Source: Nocardioides sp. NBC_00368 (GTDB taxonomy: Bacteria; Actinomycetota; Actinomycetes; Propionibacteriales; Nocardioidaceae). Taken from it: a stretch of DNA of 64,000 nucleotides. Each line of letters starts with the position of its first letter. Within the stretch, counting starts at the first letter, position 1. This document shows, one piece after another, positions 26,991 through 34,564 of the stretch. The stretch covers positions 3,908,501-3,972,500 of the forward strand of contig NZ_CP107970.1 in NCBI RefSeq assembly GCF_036090055.1, written 5' to 3'. The notes under the pieces are model-generated. The model saw nothing but the letters and a program-made list of their open reading frames with translations, did not search any database and had not been told where the DNA came from. The position numbers and the translations under genes were made by a program.

Positions 26991-27159
26991 CCAGGCGCTG
27001 CTTCAGCATGTGAAGGCGCCGGCCATACGCCGCCCAGCACGCACCCTGGCGGCGTTGCCACCCCTCGACAGACGCCCGGTATGCCTTCGGGGCGGCGCCT
27101 TGCCAGGTCACGCACTGGACGACGTATGGCTCGGCGCCACATGCTGAAACAGCACCTGG
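26991..27159 (-). repeat. 169-bp imperfect palindrome, possible structured leader RNA
   Basis: Arms of about 62 bp: the left begins CCAGGCGCTGCTTCAGCATG, the right ends in the complement of CCAGGTGCTGTTTCAGCATG. All eight transitions between the arms are of the kind that give G-U pairs in RNA read from the minus strand, and only one transversion and a small indel break pairing. The centre also has CACCCC/GGGGCGG. It sits just upstream of the glutaredoxin gene on that strand. Confidence 0.75.
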
Positions 27160-27196
27160 GTCCCGCTGGGGCCTCCGGACCACTACTGTTGGCGAA

Positions 27197-28096
27197 ATGA
27201 GCAGCGCCAGCGACCGCCGCCGCGCCGAGCTGCGGCGAAAAGACCTCAAACGCCGCTCGGCTCTCGCCGGCGAGGCATCGGCTGCGGCCGCGGAGATCGA
27301 AGCCTGGCTCTACCCCGCAGGCGGAGACCCGACGGCGGCAGCCTTCTTCGACGTGGACAACACGATCATGCAGGGCGCGACGATCTTCCACCTGGCCCGC
27401 GGTCTGTACCGGCGCAAGTTCTTCCGTACGCGGGACATCGCCTCGGCCGCGTACAAACAGGCCTACTTCCGCGTGGCCGGCGTCGAGGACCCGGCACACA
27501 TGGAGTCGGCGCGCTCGTCGGCGCTCTCGTTCATCCGCGGCCATCGCGCCGAAGAGGTCGAGAGCCTCATGGAGGAGATCTTCGACGAGGGCATGGCCCA
27601 CCGGATCTGGCCCGGCACCCGGGCTCTCGCGCAGACCCACATCGACCAGGGGCAGCGGGTGTGGCTGGTGACCGCCGCGCCGGTCGAGGCCGCCCGGGTC
27701 ATCGCCCGGCGGCTCGGGCTCACCGGCGCCCTCGGCACGGTGGCGGCCACGGAGGACGGCGTCTACACCGGCGAGCTGGTCGGCGAGATGCTGCACGGGC
27801 CGGCCAAGGCGGAGGCCGTCAAGGCGATCGCCGCACGTGAGAACCTCGATCTGTCTCGCTGCGCGGCCTACTCCGACTCCTACAACGATCTGCCGATGCT
27901 CTCGCTGGTCGGGCATCCGTGCGCGATCAACCCGGACGCGCGCCTGCGCGCCCACGCCCGCGAGAAGAGCTGGCCGATCCGGGACTACCGCACCGGGCGC
28001 AAGGCCGCCCGGGCCGGCGTGGTGACCGCGGCCCTGGGCGGCGCGGCCACAGGGGCGATCGCGGTGGCGATCGCGCTGCGCGGACGACGGGAGTGA
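27197..28096 (+). CDS. HAD-IB family phosphatase (SerB1-like)
   Basis: 299 residues. HAD motif I FFDVDNTIMQGATIFHLARG (two Asp as nucleophile and acid), motif II region VWLVTAAPVEAARVIA, and motif III/IV AAYSDSYNDLPML. The C-terminus has a hydrophobic segment (about 272-293) so the enzyme may be membrane-tethered. Family members act on phosphoserine-like or other small phosphates; substrate not predictable. ATG 27197 lies close to a possible TACTGT -10, suggesting a short leader. Confidence 0.88.
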   Translation: MSSASDRRRAELRRKDLKRRSALAGEASAAAAEIEAWLYPAGGDPTAAAFFDVDNTIMQGATIFHLARGLYRRKFFRTRDIASAAYKQAYFRVAGVEDPAHMESARSSALSFIRGHRAEEVESLMEEIFDEGMAHRIWPGTRALAQTHIDQGQRVWLVTAAPVEAARVIARRLGLTGALGTVAATEDGVYTGELVGEMLHGPAKAEAVKAIAARENLDLSRCAAYSDSYNDLPMLSLVGHPCAINPDARLRAHAREKSWPIRDYRTGRKAARAGVVTAALGGAATGAIAVAIALRGRRE

Positions 28097-28187
28097 TCGG
28101 CCGGTTGGCGACCCTTATGCACGGGCGGGTATTCACCCCCGTGTCGGGAAATTGCCAACACACGCCGACACGACTTCGGCTCGGGAC

Positions 28188-28217
28188 CTGACATCGGGAT
28201 GCCCTAACCCGTAAGGT
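28188..28217 (+). promoter_or_regulatory. Predicted sigma-70-type promoter of the BldN-like sigma gene
   Basis: CTGACA (-35) and TAAGGT (-10) with an 18-bp spacer, placing the start of transcription about 30 nt before the sigma gene ATG. Sequence match only. Confidence 0.5.
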
Positions 28218-28254
28218 TGGGCTCGCTCAGGGGGAGTCTTCGGGAGGGACCCAC

Positions 28255-29034
28255 ATGTCGCGCCGCGCCAATGACGTCCATCGTCGCTTGGATGCGCTGC
28301 GCGCTGCGGTCGCGCTCCTGATGAACGAGGGCTACGAACCCGCCTACGCCGGTGTGGCCGGTGCGACCGGCCCGTTCGCCGAGCCCGAGCGTCGCGGCTC
28401 GGGCGGCACGCACGAGAAGCCGCGCTCCGACAACGAGCCCGACGACGACACCGAGCTCGCCGCCTCCTCGGAGGAGAGCGAGGCCGACCGCACCCGGCTG
28501 ATCGCGCTGGTCGAGCTCGCCCGCAAGGGCGACAAGGAGGCGTTCGGCCTTCTCTACGACCACTACCACGGCGCGGTCTACCGCTTCCTCTTCTACCGGA
28601 CCCGTTCCACCCAGGTCGCCGAGGACCTCACCTCGGAGACCTTCTTCCGGGCGCTGCGCTCGATGACCGGCTTCCGCTGGCAGGGCAAGGACTTCGGCGC
28701 CTGGCTGATGACCATCGCCCGCAACCTGGCCACCGATCACTTCAAGGCGGGACGTACGCGCCTGGAGATGACGACGGAGGACATGGGTCTGCACGACTCC
28801 GCGGCCGACGGTCCCGAGAAGATCGTGATGGCCGGGATCACCAACGAGATGCTGCTCGGCGCACTCTCCAAGCTTCCCGACGAGCAGCGCGACTGCATCA
28901 TCATGCGTTTCCTCCAAGGGCTGTCCATCGCCGAGACAGCGGCTATCCTCGGACGCAGCGACGGAGCCGTGAAACAGCTCCAGCTACGCGGGATCCGCAA
29001 TCTCGCAAAGCAGATGCCTGACGGGATCCGCTGA
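28255..29034 (+). CDS. RNA polymerase ECF sigma factor, BldN-like
   Basis: 259 residues. A long N-terminal extension (1-85) with an acidic low-complexity part precedes sigma region 2 (GDKEAFGLLYDHYHGAVYRF, AEDLTSETFFRALRSMTGF) and region 4 (LLGALSKLPDEQRDCIIMRF, AETAAILGRSDGAVKQLQLRG). The N-terminal extension and the downstream membrane protein with a DUF5667-like domain match the BldN-RsbN pair of streptomycetes, where BldN controls development genes. In a non-sporulating relative the regulon is open. ATG 28255 follows GGGAGGGACCCAC. Confidence 0.88.
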   Translation: MSRRANDVHRRLDALRAAVALLMNEGYEPAYAGVAGATGPFAEPERRGSGGTHEKPRSDNEPDDDTELAASSEESEADRTRLIALVELARKGDKEAFGLLYDHYHGAVYRFLFYRTRSTQVAEDLTSETFFRALRSMTGFRWQGKDFGAWLMTIARNLATDHFKAGRTRLEMTTEDMGLHDSAADGPEKIVMAGITNEMLLGALSKLPDEQRDCIIMRFLQGLSIAETAAILGRSDGAVKQLQLRGIRNLAKQMPDGIR

Positions 29035-29176
29035 TGACTGTGTTCCGCACCACCTTGAATGCTCGACCGGTTGCCGTAACCCGCGGCCGGGGCGACTCGT
29101 TGTCCGACATGGCTGGGCCTTGTGCACAGCTGTTTCGACGAATCCCTCACTGCCGATACCGAGTAGGAACCCTCCG

Positions 29177-30367
29177 ATGAGCCCGGCGTTTCCGGCGCGA
29201 AAGCGCGCCGACGAGTTCGACCGAATGGTCGCGGCGCACTCCGCGACCGATCGGCGATCCTCGCATTCTGCCGACGAGCTTCGCGATCTGGCAGCCTTCG
29301 CTTCGTCGCTCTCCACTCTCAGCGACTCCGCCGTGCCTCGCCGCGACTTCTCCGTCTCGCTCCGCGAGCGCCTCATGGAGGCCGCCGACACCGAGCTCGT
29401 GCCGGCTCCGCGCGTCGAGAAGACGGTCGAGCGCAAGCTCACCGTCGGGTCCGTACGCAGGCCGCGCCGGCAGCGCAAGCTGGCCGTCGCCCTCGCCGCG
29501 ATGGCGATCGTCGGTGGCACCGCAGGCGCTGCAGCCGCCTCGCAGACCGCGCTTCCGGGCGACTCGCTCTACCCGGTCAAGCGCGCCGTCGAGAACGTCT
29601 CCGCCGGATTCACGGTCAGCACCCAGGCCCGCGGCATCCGGATCCTCGAGGACGCCGGCACCCGCCTGCGCGAGGCCAAGTCGCTGGTCGCCGACGCGCC
29701 GATGACGGACTCCGAGCGGGTCACCACGACGCTCGAGACCTTCTCGCGACAGGCCGCCCACGGCTCCGACCTGCTGATCAGCGACTTCGAGAAGTCCCAG
29801 GACAACGACTCGCTCGCCCTGCTGCGTACGTTCGCGGCCGATGGCGTCGAGGAGCTGGCCGAGCTGAGCCCGCAGGTCCCCGAACGTGCCGAGCCGGCCG
29901 TCTCCGACGCGGCCCAGACGCTCGTGCTGATCGACCAGGCCGCCGCCCAGCTCTGCCCCACCTGCGAGGGTGGCATCACCGAGCTCCCCGCGACGCTGGT
30001 CTCCAGCCTCACCTCTGAGATCGACGGGCTGCTTCCGGCCGACACCGTCGTCGAGGCCGAGGCGCTGCCGCCGCTCAGCCCGGACGACAACGCCCTCGAT
30101 CTGCCTTCCATCGATCCCGACAAGATCGGTCCCGGCTCGGTGACCGACCCCAAGGACGAGAAGGACGACGACAAGGACCAGCCCTCCGAGGCTCCGGAGG
30201 ACGACGGCAGCATCCTGCCCACTCCGACGCCCTCGGAAGGCGGCCCGTCCGAGGAGCCCGGCACCGACACCGGCACCGTGACGGACCCCGTCACCGGTCT
30301 GGTCACCGGCGTCACCGGCCTGGTCGGCGACGTGCTCGCCGGCGCCACCGGCCTCCTCACCCCGTAG
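29177..30367 (+). CDS. RsbN-like anti-sigma factor with DUF5667-type domain
   Basis: 396 residues. Cytoplasmic N-terminal part (1-95) likely binds the sigma factor encoded just upstream, one TM segment (about 103-125, KLAVALAAMAIVGGTAGAAAA), and an extracytoplasmic DUF5667 region (QTALPGDSLYPVKRAVENVSAG...ILEDAGTRLREAK) followed by an acidic, Pro/Thr-rich tail with repeated VTGLV units. ATG 29177 is 142 bp after the sigma stop, with GTAGGAACC upstream. Function inferred from arrangement and domain. Confidence 0.8.
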   Translation: MSPAFPARKRADEFDRMVAAHSATDRRSSHSADELRDLAAFASSLSTLSDSAVPRRDFSVSLRERLMEAADTELVPAPRVEKTVERKLTVGSVRRPRRQRKLAVALAAMAIVGGTAGAAAASQTALPGDSLYPVKRAVENVSAGFTVSTQARGIRILEDAGTRLREAKSLVADAPMTDSERVTTTLETFSRQAAHGSDLLISDFEKSQDNDSLALLRTFAADGVEELAELSPQVPERAEPAVSDAAQTLVLIDQAAAQLCPTCEGGITELPATLVSSLTSEIDGLLPADTVVEAEALPPLSPDDNALDLPSIDPDKIGPGSVTDPKDEKDDDKDQPSEAPEDDGSILPTPTPSEGGPSEEPGTDTGTVTDPVTGLVTGVTGLVGDVLAGATGLLTP

Positions 30368-30414
30368 TCCCCGAGGCGTCACGGGCGCTGGTCGAGTTGG
30401 CAGACGTCTGCCGC

Positions 30415-30484
30415 CTCGGTCGGCGCCGCTGACCTCTCGGCCGACGGCGCTGACGACTCGGCCGACGGGGGTGACGCCTCGGCC
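30415..30484. repeat. 21-bp tandem repeats between convergent genes
   Basis: CTCGG recurs at 30415, 30436, 30457 and 30478, exactly every 21 bp; the middle two units share CTCGGCCGACGG and all have GCTGAC or GGTGAC-type ends. The array lies between the stops of the anti-sigma gene (30367) and the acyltransferase (30493). No spacers, so not CRISPR. Confidence 0.75.
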
Positions 30485-30492
30485 TGGGTGGG

Positions 30493-31449
30493 TCAGCCGA
30501 AGACGGAGGCGCGCTCGCCCAGCAGGCGGTAGAGAGTCTGCTGGATCGTCTCGCGCACCTGGTCGGTGACGTTGAAGACCAGCATCGGGTCGTCGGCCTC
30601 CGAGGCGTCGTACGCATCGGTGCGGATCGGCTCGCCGAACTCGATGAGCCACTTCGACGGGAGCGGGATGAGACCCAGCGGCCCGAGAAGCGGGAAGAAC
30701 GGCGTGATCGGCAGATAGGGGACGCCGATGACCTTGGCGAGGGCCGGGATGTTGCCGACGAGCGGGTAGATCTCCTCGGCGCCGACGACGGAGAGCGGCA
30801 CGATCGGGACGCCGGTGCGCAGTGCCGAGGACACGAAGCCGCCACGGCCGAAGCGCTGCAGCTTGTAGCGCTCGCTGTAGGGCTTGCCGATGCCCTTGAA
30901 GCCCTCGGGCCAGACGCCGACGAGCTCGCCGTTGCGCAGCATCCGCTCGGCGTCCTCGCTGCAGGCCAGCGTCGCGCCGGCCTTGCGGGCGATGTTGCCG
31001 ACGATCGGCATCCGGAAGACCAGGTCGGCCCCGAGGGGGCGCAGGTCGCGGCCGATCTCGTCGTGGATCGAGACCATGGTCATCAGGCCGTCCATCGGGA
31101 TCGTGCCGGAGTGGTTCGAGACGATCAGGGCGCCGCCGTCGGCCGGGATGTTCTCGATGCCGCGCACCTCGACCCGGAACCACTTCTCCTTGATGGGCCG
31201 CAGCACCGCCAGCAGGAAGCGTTGGGTGAGCTCGCGGTCGAAGCCGTACTCGTCGACCGAGTATTCGCCCGAGATCCGGCGACGGAGGAACACGATGAAC
31301 CGAGCCAGCTGCTCCTCCCACTCGGCCCCGAAGACCTCCTTGGCGGCGCTCTCCAGGGCCGCGGCCCAGTCGGCCGCCGGGATCGCCCGCAGCGGGTGTC
31401 GCTCGCGTGTCGTGGCGCCGACGAAACCCTGGGCGGCGGACTCAGTCAC
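30493..31449 (-). CDS. Lysophospholipid acyltransferase family protein (PlsC-like)
   Basis: 318 residues. The acyltransferase motif I is VSNHSGTIPMDGLMT (H-x4-D), with the substrate motif ELVGVWPEGFKGIGKPYSERYKLQRFG. Such enzymes acylate lysophosphatidate or similar glycerolipids at the membrane. An N-terminal region of about 95 residues precedes the domain. GTG 31449 overlaps the stop of the epimerase gene, so the two are coupled, as with the neighbouring galE-like/acyltransferase pair of mycobacteria. Confidence 0.87.
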   Translation of the reverse strand: MTESAAQGFVGATTRERHPLRAIPAADWAAALESAAKEVFGAEWEEQLARFIVFLRRRISGEYSVDEYGFDRELTQRFLLAVLRPIKEKWFRVEVRGIENIPADGGALIVSNHSGTIPMDGLMTMVSIHDEIGRDLRPLGADLVFRMPIVGNIARKAGATLACSEDAERMLRNGELVGVWPEGFKGIGKPYSERYKLQRFGRGGFVSSALRTGVPIVPLSVVGAEEIYPLVGNIPALAKVIGVPYLPITPFFPLLGPLGLIPLPSKWLIEFGEPIRTDAYDASEADDPMLVFNVTDQVRETIQQTLYRLLGERASVFG

Positions 31450-32461
31450 CGGACGCTCCTGTCAGTCGGCTCTCCAAGGCGGCCAGTGCGCGATCGGCAC
31501 GATTCGCCGACGGCATCACACTGTTCGCAAAGTCTACGACCGTCTCCTCGGTGGTGTATCGAGGTTCGAAGCCCAGCAGGGAGCGCATCCGCGAGGTGTC
31601 GACCCCGCGGCCGTAGGTCAGCAGCGCTCGCAGCTCGGCGGGATACTCGCCACCGCCGAACCTCGCCAGGCCGAAGAGAGGCTCGGGGATCGGCACGGTC
31701 ATCCGCTGCAGTCGTCGGGCGACCTGGGAATGGGTCAGCACGCCGTCGCCGGCGACGTTGAACGTCCCGGGGACCCCGGTGCGTACGGCATGCTCGAGGA
31801 CGCCGTAGAGGTCCTGCTCGTGGAGGAACTGCAGGCGCGGGTCGAAGCCGAGCACGTTGGGCACGACCGTGCGCCGGAAGTGAGCCGCGATCGGGCTGAC
31901 CACGCTCGGCCCGAGGACGTTGGCACAGCGCAGCACGGTGACGGCGATGTCCGGGCGGCGACGGGCGAAGCCGCGGACGTAGGACTCGATGTCCGCCACG
32001 TCGCGGGCGTAGCCGGAGGACGGGGTGCGGCGTGGCTCCATCGACTCGGTGAACATCGCCGGGTCGCGGCTGCTCGCCCCGTAGACCTGGGTCGTCGACT
32101 TCACCACGACCTGGCGCAGGGACGGCGCGGTCTGACACGCCGCGAGGAGCTGCATCGTCCCGATGACGTTGAGCTCCTTCATCGTCGAACGACCCCCGGT
32201 GGTGCCGGGGGTCGCGATGACGCTGAGGTGGACGACGGTGTCGACCTCCTCCTTGGCGATCACCTTGGCGATCACCGGGTTGCGGATGTCGGCTCGGACG
32301 AATCCGACCTTGCCGATGTCCCCGCGGGGCGGGGCGACATCGACGCCGATCACCCGCTCGACGTTCGGGTGGCGGGCGGCAGCGCGCGCAAAACGGCGCC
32401 CGAGGTCACGCGAGACCCCGGTGACCAGGAGGACCCGACCGGGCCCGGTGCGTTCCGCCAC
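31442..32461 (-). CDS. NAD-dependent epimerase/dehydratase (extended SDR)
   Basis: 339 residues with the Rossmann start VLLVTGVSRDLGRRFARAAA (TGxxxxxGR variant of the usual glycine motif) and a Y-x3-K-like active site in the region SSGYARDVADIESYV, where the Lys is not evident, so catalysis may be altered or the protein may act as a sugar-nucleotide or lipid-linked binding protein. GTG 32461. Co-transcribed with the acyltransferase downstream. Confidence 0.8.
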   Translation of the reverse strand: MAERTGPGRVLLVTGVSRDLGRRFARAAARHPNVERVIGVDVAPPRGDIGKVGFVRADIRNPVIAKVIAKEEVDTVVHLSVIATPGTTGGRSTMKELNVIGTMQLLAACQTAPSLRQVVVKSTTQVYGASSRDPAMFTESMEPRRTPSSGYARDVADIESYVRGFARRRPDIAVTVLRCANVLGPSVVSPIAAHFRRTVVPNVLGFDPRLQFLHEQDLYGVLEHAVRTGVPGTFNVAGDGVLTHSQVARRLQRMTVPIPEPLFGLARFGGGEYPAELRALLTYGRGVDTSRMRSLLGFEPRYTTEETVVDFANSVMPSANRADRALAALESRLTGASGD

Positions 32462-32475
32462 CTACGCCACGTACG

Positions 32476-32577
32476 TCACTTGCCGAGCTTGCGGCGCTGG
32501 ACGCGAGTCTTCTTGAGCAGCTTGCGGTGCTTCTTCTTGGCCATGCGCTTGCGACGCTTCTTGATGACAGAACCCAC
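32476..32577 (-). CDS. Small ribosomal subunit protein bS22 (AURKAIP1/COX24 type), 33 residues
   Basis: Reading GTG 32577 on the minus strand gives a 33-residue, extremely basic peptide starting MGSVIKKRRKRMAKKKHRK and ending RRKLGK. This is nearly identical, from memory, to the mycobacterial ribosomal protein bS22 that binds 16S rRNA near the decoding region. GAAGGG lies 6 nt before the start. It sits 14 bp upstream of the epimerase gene start, downstream of bldC, the same order as in mycobacteria. Confidence 0.92.
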   Translation of the reverse strand: MGSVIKKRRKRMAKKKHRKLLKKTRVQRRKLGK

Positions 32578-32725
32578 GGGGAACCCTTCACGATCGTTGC
32601 AGAGAATGCCGGCCCGGTGCCGACGCGGCCACTCACCGCGGCGCGCGGCAAACAGACCTAGGGGGTAAGACTAACGAAGGCAGGGCACCCAGAGAGAATC
32701 GGTGACCCGGCGATACGGGTGTTGC

Positions 32726-32754
32726 CCCCGCGCCCATCGTGCCCGGGCGCGGGG
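32726..32754 (-). terminator. Terminator hairpin after bldC
   Basis: CCCCGCGCCC and GGGCGCGGGG form a 10-bp stem with a 9-nt loop, 8 bp beyond the bldC stop in the minus direction. No U-tract follows, as is common in actinobacteria. Confidence 0.65.
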
Positions 32755-32762
32755 TCCGACAA

Positions 32763-32966
32763 CTAGCCCGCGTTGTAGAACGAGCTCTTGAGGTATTCGT
32801 TCGCGTCGTCCTCCCGAACCCGGAAGGAACGACCGACACGTACCGCAGGCAGCTCGCCCGAGTGAACCAACCGGTAGACCGTCATCTTGGAGACGCGCAT
32901 CATCGACGCAACCTCGGCCACGGTCAGGAACTTGCTGTCAGAGATGTCTCCAGAAGGAGTAACCAT
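32763..32966 (-). CDS. bldC: BldC-like MerR-type helix-turn-helix protein
   Basis: 67 residues: LTVAEVASMMRVSKMTVYRLVHSGELPAVRVGRSFRVREDDANEYL is the winged HTH that defines BldC, a small head-to-tail oligomerising regulator of developmental timing in Streptomyces. Length matches (68 there). ATG 32966 follows GGTGGAAG; the longer frame to 33029 is not needed. Single gene with its own terminator. Confidence 0.9.
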   Translation of the reverse strand: MVTPSGDISDSKFLTVAEVASMMRVSKMTVYRLVHSGELPAVRVGRSFRVREDDANEYLKSSFYNAG

Positions 32967-33176
32967 CTGCTTCCACCGTTCTCTCTCGAGTGATCGCGAC
33001 GCCAGCGGCTTCCCCACCGCTGGTCCCAAAACGCGATCCCAAAGTGAGAATAGGGCCTGATGTGACTGATGGGGAAGGGGACACCCTTGAGAATCTCACA
33101 TACCACCGGCGTGTCGAGTTGCATTTGGGCGCGACGAAGTGCGGTTTCTCGACCGTGTCGAAACGTGGCGACCGGG

Positions 33177-34382
33177 CTACGGCATCGGGTCGAGCCCGTG
33201 CAGCGGGAACACCGCTGTGCGAGTCGCGTGGACCTGCCGATCCAGCCACGTGCCGGGGTCGTACCCGCTTCCCCAGTCGCGGTAGGCCGGCTCACGCCCG
33301 TCCGTCATGCGCAACGGTGCGACCCTCCCGAGGCGCGTCTGCACGTGCTCGCGCCAGCCACCTGGCACGTCGAGCGTCGGCTCCAAGGGATTACCCGAGA
33401 CTAGCGCAAGAAGGTGGGTCCACGCGCGTGGCACGACGTCGACCACGGCATAACCACCGCCGCCGAACGCCACCCACTTGCCCGCACACACCTCGTGGGC
33501 GAGCTCGTGCAGCGCGACGTACGCGGCTCGCTGGCCGTCCACGCTGAGGGCGAGGTCGGCCAGCGGGTCGTCGGTGTGGGAGTCGCAGCCCTGCTGGGTC
33601 ACCAGGATCTCCGGCTGGAACTCCCGGATCAGGTCGGGTACGACGGCATGGAAGGCGCGCAGCCAGCCGTGGTCGGCCGTCCCCGGCGGCAGCGCCACGT
33701 TGACGGCACTCCCCTCGGCCTCCGGACCGCCGACCTCCTCGGCGAAGCCCGTGCCGGGGAAGAGCAGCTGCCCGGTCTCGTGGAGGGAGATCGTCAGGAC
33801 CCGCGGGTCGTTCCAGAAGGCTCGCTCGACCCCGTCCCCGTGGTGCACGTCCACGTCGACGTAGGCGACCTTCTTCACGCCCTGGTCGAGGAGCCACTGG
33901 ATGCCGGCGGCGACGTCGTTGTAGATGCAGAACCCGGCGGCGCGTCCACGCATCGCGTGGTGGAGGCCGCCCATGATGTTGGCGCTGTGCAGGCTCTCGC
34001 CGGAGAAGACCTGGCGGCAGGCCTCGATGCTCGCGCCGACGATGTGGGCGCTGGCGTCGTGGATGTGCGGGAAGACCGGGTCGTCCTCCGTGCCGAGGCC
34101 GTGGGCGAGGTCCGAGTCGCCGCTCCGGCCGGCCTTGATGACCGCCTCGATGTAGCTCTCGTCGTGGACGGTGAGCAGCTGCTCCGGGGTGCCCATCGGC
34201 GCTTCGACGACCTTCAGGTGGTCGAGCACCCCGAGCTCGCCGGCCAGGCGCATGGTCAGGTCCACCCGGATCGGCGCCATCGGGTGGGTCGGGCCGAAGT
34301 CGTAGTCGGCCAGGCTCTCGTCGTAGACGACCGTCGAGTGCCCCTGGCAGGTGTTCGGCCCTGTGGTCGGCGGAGTCGTCAT
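33177..34382 (-). CDS. acuC: AcuC-like histone deacetylase-fold protein
   Basis: 401 residues of the arginase/deacetylase fold. Zinc and catalytic motifs are present: GLHHAMRGRAAGFCIYNDVA, VDVDVHHGDGVERAF, QQGCDSHTDDPLADL and FGGGGYAVVD. In Bacillus AcuC deacetylates and activates acetyl-CoA synthetase; the window also encodes Acs (49613), though 15 kb away. ATG 34382. Transcribed divergently from the tryptophan leader. Confidence 0.9.
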   Translation of the reverse strand: MTTPPTTGPNTCQGHSTVVYDESLADYDFGPTHPMAPIRVDLTMRLAGELGVLDHLKVVEAPMGTPEQLLTVHDESYIEAVIKAGRSGDSDLAHGLGTEDDPVFPHIHDASAHIVGASIEACRQVFSGESLHSANIMGGLHHAMRGRAAGFCIYNDVAAGIQWLLDQGVKKVAYVDVDVHHGDGVERAFWNDPRVLTISLHETGQLLFPGTGFAEEVGGPEAEGSAVNVALPPGTADHGWLRAFHAVVPDLIREFQPEILVTQQGCDSHTDDPLADLALSVDGQRAAYVALHELAHEVCAGKWVAFGGGGYAVVDVVPRAWTHLLALVSGNPLEPTLDVPGGWREHVQTRLGRVAPLRMTDGREPAYRDWGSGYDPGTWLDRQVHATRTAVFPLHGLDPMP

Positions 34383-34421
34383 GGGCCACACGGTATCCGT
34401 GAGGTGTGCGACACTGGAGAC

Positions 34422-34463
34422 GTGTTCAGCATTCGTTCCACCCAGTGGTGGTCCGCCTCCTAG
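34422..34463 (+). CDS. trpL: Tryptophan leader peptide MFSIRSTQWWSAS
   Basis: 13 codons with tandem Trp codons, starting GTG 34422 and ending TAG 34463; GTG 34404 is an in-frame alternative. Its codons overlap the first arm of the pause hairpin. A ribosome stalled at the Trp codons would favour the antiterminator and thus expression of the synthetase downstream. Confidence 0.8.
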   Translation: MFSIRSTQWWSAS

Positions 34464-34517
34464 GCGGTCCACCTCTTGTCGAGCACTCACATCAGGCCGC
34501 CCACGGGCGGCCTTTCT
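34447..34517 (+). promoter_or_regulatory. Transcription attenuator of the tryptophanyl-tRNA synthetase gene
   Basis: Segment 1 (34447-34457, GGTGGTCCGCC) pairs with segment 2 (34463-34473, GGCGGTCCACC); segment 2 GGCGG can instead pair with CCGCC of segment 3; segments 3 and 4 (GGCCGCCC / GGGCGGCC, 34495-34512) form the terminator followed by TTTCT. This is the 1:2, 2:3, 3:4 arrangement of ribosome-mediated attenuation. Distance to the synthetase ATG is 48 nt. Confidence 0.85.
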
Positions 34518-34564
34518 CGTTCGATCGTCGCTGACCCGTGGGCCTCACACCCGAAAGGTCGATC

